Source: Ruminococcaceae bacterium UBA1691 (GTDB lineage Bacteria; Bacillota; Clostridia; Oscillospirales; Acutalibacteraceae). From it: a DNA stretch of 8,008 nt. Position numbers and translations under genes: made by a program. Position 1 is the first letter of the stretch; each line of letters starts with the position of its first letter. Location: assembly GCA_002320555.1 (NCBI GenBank), contig DCJV01000040.1:1-8008 (forward strand). The letters are read 5' to 3'. Positions 1 to 5,966 of this stretch are shown here, piece by piece. The notes below the pieces were generated by a model. That model made no database searches. It saw only the letters and a program-made list of their open reading frames with translations, and was not told the origin of the DNA.

Positions 1-2
1 CC

Positions 3-116
3 TTGACCTCCGGCACGGTCGGCGGTATTCCGGCATACGGACAACTAAAAGCCCCGCTGAAGCGTGGCCGGATGCCTGATGATTGGCGAAAAAACAAGAG
101 CGCCCGCGCAGCATAG
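3..116 (+). CDS. Possible C-terminal tail of an unidentified protein cut by the left edge
   Basis: A frame open from the left edge runs 37 codons to a TAG at 114-116. Its residues include TVGGIPAYGQLKAPLKRGRM followed by a basic tail ending in KSARAA. The Gly/Pro-rich, Lys/Arg-rich end is compatible with the C-terminus of a DNA- or membrane-associated protein, but I do not recognise the family. A second plus frame and one minus frame are also open over part of this stretch, so the reading is uncertain. If it is real, it points toward the exporter gene that follows on the opposite strand, and it would be the only gene in the window ending in TAG. Only upstream sequence could settle it. Confidence 0.25.
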   Translation: MTSGTVGGIPAYGQLKAPLKRGRMPDDWRKNKSARAA

Positions 117-130
117 GGCTATGCGGACGC
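100..130. repeat. Imperfect hairpin at the stop of the left-edge frame
   Basis: GCATA (111-115) and TATGC (120-124) close on a GGGC loop. The outer arms GCGCCC (100-105) and GGACGC (125-130) pair with one A/C mismatch, leaving a 5-base bulge on the 5' side. No run of T follows on the plus strand and none is obvious on the minus strand, so it is not a typical intrinsic terminator. It could be a weak transcript end for the left-edge gene or chance structure in GC-rich sequence. Confidence 0.25.
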
Positions 131-246
131 ATGATATGACGGTTTCATCTATGTATGAAAAAATTTCACCCTGGTGGACAGAAAGGCCCGGAGGTGGGGC
201 TATGCTTGAATCGCCGTAGGATCACTTTATTGAAGCGCGGAAAAGC

Positions 247-289
247 GTCTGCCCGGCAGCGGTTTTTTCTTTTCTGCCGCTGGGCAGAT
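247..289 (-). terminator. Candidate terminator of the AraC-MFS unit
   Basis: TCTGCCC (248-254) pairs with GGGCAGA (282-288), and AGCGG (258-262) pairs with CCGCT (277-281). A 3-base bulge (255-257) sits on one side, and a pyrimidine-rich loop lies between. Read on the minus strand it begins about 29 bases after the exporter's TGA (318-320) and is followed by a short TTTT at 244-241. The placement suits a terminator for the minus-strand unit. The T-run is short and five bases separate hairpin and run, so efficiency is doubtful. Confidence 0.4.
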
Positions 290-317
290 CAACTCTCAAA
301 CAATGGCCGTTTTTTGC

Positions 318-1532
318 TCACAAGAATTTGCGAAAAACTCGGTTGCAGCACATCACTCCGGCAATTCCAATCAGTGCCACACCGGACGCAATCATAATCC
401 ACTGTAGCTGGATTTTGTCAGCTAGTGGACCGAAGATCGCCATACCAATCGGCATAAAGCCGGAATATATGGAGCCGAGCAAGCCGAACATCCGCCCCTA
501 CATTGAAGTTTCCGCGTTTTCTTGAATCAGCGTTGTGGTCGCCGTCTGTACCGTTGTCAATGCAACACCATACAGCGCCATCAAGGCAAGATACAGAATA
601 AAATTTTTTGATAGTCCCATACCAATCGCCATTGCGCCAAAGGCGGCCAAACCAACCAGCAACGTTTTCACACGGCTTTGGAAACCTCCCCAGGTGCTCA
701 TTAACAGGCCGCCCACCATCATTCCTGCGAACCCGACCAATTCTACCGCCGTCAGATACCAGTAGGTATCGCCATAGACGCGGCTGACCAGCAGGCCCGC
801 AAGGAAACCGGCTGGAACGCACAGAAATACAAACAGGCCATAAACGATCAGCAGGCTCCCAATGAGATAATCAGAAAAAGCGTATCGGACGCCGATTTTC
901 ATATCCGCAAAAACTGACGCCGGTACTTCAGTGCGCTCCTGTTTGGGAATCATCACCGTAGAAAGAAGCCCTACGCCCAGGATGGCGGTCACAACATCGA
1001 TCATAAGCGTGGAGCGGAGGGTGCTGATTGTCAGCAATACACCGGCGGCAGCGGGAGCCGCAAACTGTACAAGAGATTGCATCGTGGCATTGATGCCGTT
1101 AAACCGCATGAGCTGATCCTCGGGGATAAGCTGGGGAAGGACCGCGTTGACCGCTGGGGTCTGGATACCTGCACCAATGGAACGGATCATCGACATAACC
1201 AGCAGACCGCCAAGCAGCAAGGACTCTTCCGTGATGTAAGGCATTGCCAGCATCATAACGAGAGTAACGGCGGCTATCGCCGTGTCCGCACCGATGATGA
1301 GCTTCTTCCGATTATATCGGTCTGCCCAAACGCCGCCCAGAAAATAAACAAGAAATTGGGGCAGATAGGAGCAGACGCTAAATGTCGCCACCCATGCGCC
1401 GGAGCTTGTGTTCAGCGTTACATACCACACAATCGCCATCTGGACAAGCGTGGAACCAAACAGCGTGATACACTGGCTGATCAGGAAAAGGATCGTTCTG
1501 CCTTTCCACTTAGTTTGTCGTTTATTTTTCAT
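318..1532 (-). pseudogene. MFS exporter (Mef/DHA3-like), interrupted by an in-frame TAG
   Basis: A multidrug or macrolide-type proton-driven efflux transporter by family. The start is the ATG at 1530-1532, chosen because AAGGAGGA (1548-1541) lies 8 bases upstream; it overlaps the end of the regulator gene by 11 bp. The frame reads 404 codons to a TGA at 318-320, the normal length for this family, but codon 345 is TAG (498-500). Before it come ten apparent membrane segments and the MFS motif A loop GGVWADRYNRKK at residues 66-77. After it come 59 in-frame residues, GRMFGLLGSIYSGF and onward, which look like helices 11 and 12. In relatives the residue before GR is typically Gln, so a CAG-to-TAG change is the simplest explanation. 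Termination there would yield a 344-residue protein lacking two helices and probably inactive. Alternatives are a sequencing error, suppression or readthrough, or re-initiation at an ATG three codons later. Membership of the MFS is certain; the substrate is unknown. Confidence 0.85.
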
Positions 1533-2379
1533 TTGCTGAATCCTCCTTACATTTGGGAGGACGCACAAATCGCTGGGTGGGATAGCCATATTCAACAAGC
1601 AGTTCTCTTTCAGCAAAACCAAGTGCCTGCAGCTCTTTACGGTAGCCAGTATCTGCTCGATCACCAGCGCGATAGGTAGTTACGCTGATTTCTCGTCCTG
1701 GGAGCATATCTTCCATCAACTTGCCCAGAAAGATCTTCTGGATGCCGCGGTTTCGGTATTGAGGGTGTATGCCCATAAAATCAATATTGCCTGTGTCGTA
1801 GGAAAAAACCATAACACCAATCATAGTATCGCCATCATTGAAAATCAATGCCGTTTTATCTTTAATCGCATCATTTAGTTTCCGGAGATAATCTGCCTCA
1901 TCCAGACAGGGATAGCCGTCGATGACCAGCCGGACAATTTCCATCCAAGCAGGAATGTCCTCTGTTTTAGCACATCGAATGTTAGATTTGGAAAACTCCG
2001 TATTCATTCCTTTTCTATGCAGCGAAAACCGTAATTGCAGCGGATAGAACGCCCGGCGTTCACGGTATTCCGCAGGTGGCAGCTTATACATGGATTTGAA
2101 CGCTGCGGTAAAGGCCTGCTGGCTTTCATAGCCGCAAATAAAAGCAATTTCAATGACCGGCTTTTCCGAAAACACCAGCAGCTTTGCCGCCTCAGTGAGT
2201 TGACGGCGTAGTGCATAGTCGTGGATTGTCATACCGACGGTATCCGTAAACATACGGTGCAGATGATATTTGGAATAGTGGACTGCGTTTGCAACTGTTT
2301 CAAGTTCCAGTTTGCCGTCCAGATGGCTCTCAATAAAGTCAATTACCGTTTCGATACTGATAACAGTTTTATCTTCCAT
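1522..2379 (-). CDS. AraC-family regulator with a C-terminal GNAT-like acetyltransferase domain
   Basis: A 285-residue cytoplasmic protein. Residues about 8-108 form a double helix-turn-helix of the AraC/XylS type: the first helix pair is near 28-49 (VANAVHYSKYHLHRMF) and the second near 74-106 (EIAFICGYESQQAFTAAFK, then PPAEYR). From about 132 to 270 the sequence resembles a GNAT fold: an acid-rich first helix (TEDIPAWMEIV), central strands (TALIF, MIGVMVF, NIDFMGI), then HPQYRNRGIQKIF at 205-217, which matches the acetyl-CoA loop except that Gln replaces the last small residue of the usual R-x-x-G-x-G/A. The ATG at 2379-2377 was chosen because AAAGGAGGG (2395-2387) precedes it at proper spacing; an upstream in-frame start at 2439 lacks such a site. 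The overlap with the exporter gene suggests that it controls the exporter, perhaps in response to a small molecule. Whether the second domain acetylates anything or only senses a ligand cannot be told from sequence. Confidence 0.9.
   Translation of the reverse strand: MEDKTVISIETVIDFIESHLDGKLELETVANAVHYSKYHLHRMFTDTVGMTIHDYALRRQLTEAAKLLVFSEKPVIEIAFICGYESQQAFTAAFKSMYKLPPAEYRERRAFYPLQLRFSLHRKGMNTEFSKSNIRCAKTEDIPAWMEIVRLVIDGYPCLDEADYLRKLNDAIKDKTALIFNDGDTMIGVMVFSYDTGNIDFMGIHPQYRNRGIQKIFLGKLMEDMLPGREISVTTYRAGDRADTGYRKELQALGFAERELLVEYGYPTQRFVRPPKCKEDSANEK
1541..1548 (-). promoter_or_regulatory. Ribosome binding site of the MFS gene inside the regulator gene
   Basis: The minus strand reads AAGGAGGA here, 8 bases before the ATG at 1532-1530 and within the last codons of the upstream AraC gene, whose TAA is at 1524-1522. 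It fixes the exporter start and implies that its translation is coupled to that of the regulator. Confidence 0.8.
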
Positions 2380-2407
2380 TTGTGTTCCCTCCTTTCCATT
2401 GAATAGG

Positions 2408-2448
2408 ATAGCAAATTGAGTGAGAAGCCGTTTTATCATTCTTGCTAT
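2408..2448 (-). repeat. Spaced inverted repeat in the leader of the AraC-MFS unit
   Basis: ATAGCAA (2408-2414) and TTGCTAT (2442-2448) are exact 7-bp inverted copies 27 bases apart, lying between the predicted transcription start near 2461 and the regulator's ribosome binding site. They could be half-sites for an autoregulating AraC protein or the base of a leader stem. Seven bases can arise by chance in AT-rich DNA. Confidence 0.3.
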
Positions 2449-2467
2449 TTTGATTGGTAAGTATAAT

Positions 2468-2497
2468 ATTATAACATTCTACTTTTTGTGATGGCAA
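2468..2497 (-). promoter_or_regulatory. Promoter of the AraC-MFS unit
   Basis: On the minus strand TTGCCA (2497-2492), five of six matches to the -35 consensus, is followed after 18 bases by a perfect TATAAT (2473-2468). That box is preceded by TGT, giving an extended -10 (TGnTATAAT). Transcription would start near 2461, leaving a leader of about 80 bases before the regulator's ATG. Confidence 0.75.
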
Positions 2498-2996
2498 TTC
2501 TCTTGCGCTGGCCGATAAGCGACAAACACCTCAAAATACTTAGCGTTCGATTTTAAGCCGTTTTGAAGCGTTGCACTAAACGGCAAGCAAGGCAAGTTGC
2601 CGGAGATGCGACTATATCATCACATATGCTGCAACTCGGATTATAGAGTATACAGTTTAATGATTAATTGGTCGTTAGACTTCGGCGCGATGGTAACGAT
2701 TTTTAAAGTTCTTATAAATTCATTTTCCAAAATGTGTGAAACCACACTATGAAATATAGAAAATTTTTAAGGAGTCGTTTCTTTTACCCTTTTTGATACT
2801 TTTGGCGATTCATCCTTTCAAATATAGAGCGGAGATGATTGCAACGTACAATGCATACAATTTTATATAGAAATCTATAATTCCTGGTTTTTATGAGCAA
2901 ACAATAGAAAAACAAAGAAAATCAAAGGAAACATGAGCATTTGATATTCCCGTTTTCAATGATTCACGCTTTCCTGTAGTTTCCGTAAAAAAAATG
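2498..2996. other. Long intergenic region without a recognised gene
   Basis: About 500 bases separate the two divergent promoters. The part nearest the AraC promoter (about 2500-2640) has a more balanced composition, and on the minus strand it holds a start-less frame discussed in the findings. From about 2640 onward the DNA is strongly AT-rich. Two small perfect inverted repeats are visible: GTGTG/CACAC at 2734-2747 with an AAAC loop, and TATAGA/TCTATA at 2866-2879 with an AA centre. Potential start codons with upstream purine runs, such as near 2837 and 2932, lead to stops within about a dozen codons. No tRNA, riboswitch or CRISPR-type repetition was seen. Confidence 0.5.
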
Positions 2997-3025
2997 TTGA
3001 CAATTGCAGGATTTCGAACTATATT
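2997..3025 (+). promoter_or_regulatory. Sigma-A promoter of the potABCD operon
   Basis: A perfect -35 TTGACA (2997-3002) and a five-of-six -10 TATATT (3020-3025) are separated by the ideal 17 bases, with an A-run just upstream. Transcription should start near 3032, giving a leader of only about 40 bases, too short for a riboswitch. This is the strongest plus-strand promoter I can see in the window. Confidence 0.85.
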
Positions 3026-3035
3026 TGTTACGATT

Positions 3036-3046
3036 CCTATCATAGG
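3036..3046. promoter_or_regulatory. Candidate operator just after the pot transcription start
   Basis: CCTAT-C-ATAGG is a perfect 5-bp inverted repeat around a single base, starting a few bases downstream of the predicted transcription start. A repressor bound here would block the pot promoter. The repeat is short and no matching copy was noticed elsewhere, so this is a position-based suggestion only. Confidence 0.3.
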
Positions 3047-3073
3047 CTGTAAGGGCAGAGAGGGGCTGCATAA

Positions 3074-4195
3074 TTGAAAAATAATGTGATCATTGATTTA
3101 AAAAACATTTCAGTGTCCTTTGACGGCGAACAGATTCTCAAAAATCTGAATCTCTATATCCGCGACAAGGAGTTTATTACACTGTTGGGGCCTTCCGGCT
3201 GCGGAAAGACGACCACGCTGCGGATCATCGGCGGCTTTTTGGAGCCGGACGAGGGAGATATCGTCTTTGAGGGGAAAAAAATCAATGGTGTGCCGCCTCA
3301 CAAGAGGCAGGTCAACACCATTTTTCAGCGTTATGCGCTTTTTCCGCATCTGGATGTTTATGAAAATATAGCGTTCGGCCTGCGCATCAAGAAATGGCCG
3401 GAGAAAAAGATCCGCGACAAGGTGAACGAGATGCTCACGCTTGTCAATCTCAAGGGCTTCAAGCGCCGTAAGATCGCCTCTCTGTCCGGCGGGCAGCAGC
3501 AGCGTGTGGCCATTGCGCGGGCGTTGGCCAATGAGCCGCGCGTGCTGCTCCTTGATGAGCCGCTTGGTGCGCTTGATTTAAAGTTGCGCAAGGATATGCA
3601 GGTAGAGCTGAAGAATATCCAGCAGCGCATGGGGATCACCTTTATCTATGTCACGCACGATCAGGAGGAGGCGCTCTCCATGTCCGATACTGTCGTCGTC
3701 ATGGACAACGGCGTCATCCAGCAGATCGGCACACCGGAGGACATCTATAACGAGCCGAAAAATGCGTTTGTCGCGGATTTCATCGGCGAGAGCAATATCC
3801 TCGATGGCATCATGCGGGAAGATTATCTCGCGGAGTTTTCCGGGCACCGCTTTTCATGCCTTGATAAGGGCTTCCAGAAGAACGAGCCGGTGGATGTGGT
3901 TGTCCGCCCGGAGGATGTCGACGTCGTCCCGGTGGAGCAGGGGATGTTGTCTGGAACGGTGACGAGCGTCACGTTCAAGGGCGTCCATTTTGAAATCATC
4001 GTCGATATCGGCGGCTTCAAATGGATGATCCAGTCCACCGACCACCAGTCGGTCGGCAGTGAGATCGGCCTGTCGATCGATCCGGATGCGATCCACATCA
4101 TGAAGAAATCCGCCTATTCGGGCGCGTTCGGAGACTACAGCTCCTTCAGCGACGAAATCGACCATTTATCGGATATCATTGAAGAGGAGGCGTGA
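3074..4195 (+). CDS. potA: Polyamine ABC transporter ATP-binding subunit PotA
   Basis: The ATPase that drives spermidine/putrescine import, acting as a dimer on the cytoplasmic face of PotB and PotC. All ABC motifs are intact in 373 residues: Walker A GPSGCGKTT at 39-47, Q-loop FQRYALFPH with Gln85, signature LSGGQ at 137-141, Walker B VLLLDEP at 157-163, D-loop GALD at 165-168, and the switch His195 in VTHDQEEA. The C-terminal part (about 275-345) is a TOBE-type regulatory domain beginning near VVVRPEDVDVV. Length is typical of PotA. The start is a TTG, chosen because GAGGGG (3060-3065) sits 8 bases upstream; the next candidate, a GTG four codons in, is too far from that site. It is the first gene of the operon, and its TGA ends two bases before potB. 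The potABCD order and the permeases next to it favour polyamines over other substrates of this ATPase family. Confidence 0.95.
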   Translation: MKNNVIIDLKNISVSFDGEQILKNLNLYIRDKEFITLLGPSGCGKTTTLRIIGGFLEPDEGDIVFEGKKINGVPPHKRQVNTIFQRYALFPHLDVYENIAFGLRIKKWPEKKIRDKVNEMLTLVNLKGFKRRKIASLSGGQQQRVAIARALANEPRVLLLDEPLGALDLKLRKDMQVELKNIQQRMGITFIYVTHDQEEALSMSDTVVVMDNGVIQQIGTPEDIYNEPKNAFVADFIGESNILDGIMREDYLAEFSGHRFSCLDKGFQKNEPVDVVVRPEDVDVVPVEQGMLSGTVTSVTFKGVHFEIIVDIGGFKWMIQSTDHQSVGSEIGLSIDPDAIHIMKKSAYSGAFGDYSSFSDEIDHLSDIIEEEA

Positions 4196-4197
4196 GA

Positions 4198-5025
4198 ATG
4201 GAGAAAAAGCCTTCCCTCCTGCAAAAGCTTGCCTCTGCGCAGTATATCGTTTGGTCCTTGATTTTCATCATCGCTCCGCTGATCCTAGTCGTTTACTACG
4301 CCTTTACAGACGCGCAGGGCAATTTTACCTTTGCTAATATTCAGCAGTTGAGCGGCTATGGCAGCATCTTCCTGCGTTCGATCGGCTATGGACTGGTCGC
4401 CACAGTCATCTGCCTGCTGCTCTCCTATCCGTTTGCATATATCCTGTCGCAGACTGGAGCCAAGCGGCAGAGCACGATGATCCTGCTCGTCATGCTGCCG
4501 ATGTGGATGAATTTTCTGCTGCGCACTTATTCGTGGATGACGATTCTGGAGGACACGGGGCTGATCAACACCTTCCTCGGCTTTTTCGGCATCGGCCCAC
4601 TGCATATGATCAATACAGGCGGTGCGGTGATCCTGGGCATGGTTTACAATTTTATTCCCTATATGATCCTGCCGCTGTATTCCGTGATGTCCAAGCTCGA
4701 TAAGAGCATGGTCGAGGCGGCGCAGGATCTGGGCGCAAACCGGGTGGCCGTCGTGCGGAAGGTGATTTTTCCCCTGAGCATGCCGGGTGTAGTCTCCGGG
4801 ATCACGATGGTGTTCGTCCCGTGCGTGAGCACGTTCTATATTTCCCAGAAGCTCGGCGGCGGGACGTTTTCGCTCATCGGCGATATCATCGAAATGCAGT
4901 TCCAGACTGCGTATAACTATAATTTGGGTGCGGCGCTGTCGCTTGTGCTGATGGTGCTCATCCTCATCTGTATGGCGTTCATGAACCGGTTCGCCGATCA
5001 GGATTCGGGGGCCATGATCGTTTGA
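4198..5025 (+). CDS. potB: Polyamine ABC transporter permease PotB
   Basis: One of the two inner-membrane permease subunits that form the polyamine channel. The 275-residue protein has about six hydrophobic segments (near 16-36, 62-84, 92-115, 141-163, 197-215 and 244-263). The cytoplasmic EAA loop that docks on PotA lies at 173-197 (EAAQDLGANRVAVVRKVIFP). The motif LPMWMNFLLRTYSWMTIL in the third segment is characteristic of PotB-type permeases. The ATG at 4198 was preferred over the in-frame GTG at 4192, because GAGGAGG (4184-4190) is 7 bases from the ATG but only 1 base from the GTG. It follows potA with a 2-base gap, so translation is probably coupled. A 113-base spacer separates it from potC, which is long for this operon. 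Confidence 0.95.
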   Translation: MEKKPSLLQKLASAQYIVWSLIFIIAPLILVVYYAFTDAQGNFTFANIQQLSGYGSIFLRSIGYGLVATVICLLLSYPFAYILSQTGAKRQSTMILLVMLPMWMNFLLRTYSWMTILEDTGLINTFLGFFGIGPLHMINTGGAVILGMVYNFIPYMILPLYSVMSKLDKSMVEAAQDLGANRVAVVRKVIFPLSMPGVVSGITMVFVPCVSTFYISQKLGGGTFSLIGDIIEMQFQTAYNYNLGAALSLVLMVLILICMAFMNRFADQDSGAMIV

Positions 5026-5070
5026 AAGAGGGTGGGCCTTTCTCAAACGGGAGTAGGCGCGAATTTGTGG

Positions 5071-5087
5071 GGCCGATTGCATCGGCC
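5071..5087 (+). repeat. Perfect hairpin in the potB-potC spacer
   Basis: GGCCGAT (5071-5077) and ATCGGCC (5081-5087) pair perfectly over 7 bp around a TGC loop. A smaller CGGG/CCCG pair follows at 5095-5110. No T-run follows, so it is unlikely to terminate transcription. It could be an RNA-stabilising or processing element that sets different potAB and potCD levels, or a remnant of a small repeat insertion. Confidence 0.5.
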
Positions 5088-5138
5088 TGCAAAACGGGCA
5101 AAATATCCCGGCTTCCTAGTAAAGGGGTGACCATTTGT

Positions 5139-5966
5139 ATGAAAACCGTATCAAAAATTTATCTCGCGCTCATCTTCCTGTTTCTGTATGCGCCGATTTT
5201 CGTGCTGATCTTTTTCTCCTTCAATGCGACCAACAGTACGAGCCTGTTCGCTGGCTTTTCCCTGCGGTGGTACGAGTCGCTCTTTCAGGATTCAGCCACG
5301 CTCAAAGCGCTGTACAACAGCCTGATCCTTGCTGTTGCCTCTTCGCTGGCCGCCACCGTGCTCGGCACGGCAGCTGCGGTCGGCATCGACAGAATGCGCA
5401 GCAAATGGCTCAAATCCAGCGTGCTGTCCGTCACCAATATTCCAATGATGAATCCGGAGATCGTCACGGGCATCTCCATGATGCTTCTGTTTGTCTTCGC
5501 TGGCAAGCTCCTGGGCGCGCGGGACGTATTGGGTTTCTGGACGCTCTTGTTTGCTCATATTACCTTTAACCTGCCGTATGTGATCCTGTCGATCCTTCCG
5601 AAGCTGCGGCAGATGGACCCGCATCTTTCCGAAGCGGCGCAGGATCTGGGCTGTACGCCTGCGGCCTCCTTCTTTAAAGTCGTCCTGCCCGGCATCCTGC
5701 CCGGGATCGTCACAGGGCTCGTCATGTCCTTTACGATGTCGCTTGACGACTTCATTATTAGTTATTTTACCAACGGGCCCTCCTTCCAGACGCTGCCCGT
5801 GCGGATTTACTCCATGACAAAGCGGCGTGTAACGCCGGATATCTACGCGCTGTTTACCCTGATTTTTGTCGCTATCCTTGTGCTGCTGATCCTGTATAAT
5901 ATCGCGCAGGCGCAGGGCGAGAAGCGCATTAATAAAAAAATGGCTGTAAAGGAGATCGAAAATTGA
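5139..5966 (+). CDS. potC: Polyamine ABC transporter permease PotC
   Basis: The second permease subunit, partner of PotB. The 275-residue protein opens with a membrane segment (KIYLALIFLFLYAPIFVLIF) and has about six helices. The EAA loop is at 165-189 (EAAQDLGCTPAASFFKVVLPG), followed by the PotC-typical SLDDFIISYFTNGP at 201-214. The ATG at 5139 was chosen because AAAGGGGTGA (5121-5130) lies 8 bases upstream and because family members begin at this point. The same frame is open back to a TTG at 5022, inside the potB stop, but the extra 39 residues are basic and unlike a PotC N-terminus. The TGA overlaps the potD start by 4 bases (TTGA), indicating coupling. Confidence 0.95.
   Translation: MKTVSKIYLALIFLFLYAPIFVLIFFSFNATNSTSLFAGFSLRWYESLFQDSATLKALYNSLILAVASSLAATVLGTAAAVGIDRMRSKWLKSSVLSVTNIPMMNPEIVTGISMMLLFVFAGKLLGARDVLGFWTLLFAHITFNLPYVILSILPKLRQMDPHLSEAAQDLGCTPAASFFKVVLPGILPGIVTGLVMSFTMSLDDFIISYFTNGPSFQTLPVRIYSMTKRRVTPDIYALFTLIFVAILVLLILYNIAQAQGEKRINKKMAVKEIEN

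Noticed and set aside
1..132. Minus-strand frame from an ATG at 132 running off the left edge
   Set aside because: No ribosome binding site, and the residues are Arg/Ser-rich in the manner of antisense frames.
150..218. Short frame beginning MYEKISPWW, with a GGAGG and second ATG inside it
   Set aside because: The GGAGGTGG-ATG arrangement at about 190-206 is attractive, but only five codons follow before TAG and no longer product is supported. It could be a leader peptide, but nothing downstream on the plus strand would use it.
155..397. Plus-strand frame of 80 codons rich in Arg and Cys
   Set aside because: It runs across the hairpin at 247-289 and into the antisense of the exporter's end; there is no good ribosome binding site and no recognisable motif.
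418..822. 134-codon minus-strand frame overlapping the exporter
   Set aside because: It is a shadow in another frame. The true continuation after the TAG lies in the exporter's own frame, so no frameshift is needed.
2875..2940. 21-residue hydrophobic minus-strand frame beginning MLMFPLIFF
   Set aside because: No clear ribosome binding site, AT-rich DNA gives such frames by chance, and no gene lies downstream to make it a leader.
3033..3073. Riboswitch or attenuator ahead of potA
   Set aside because: The leader implied by the strong promoter is only about 40 bases and has just one short palindrome.
4285..5082. Long minus-strand frame opposite potB, and a similar one opposite potC (5292-5981)
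   Set aside because: Rich in His, Arg, Asp and Gln, as expected of antisense to membrane-protein genes; the permease frames carry all the conserved motifs.
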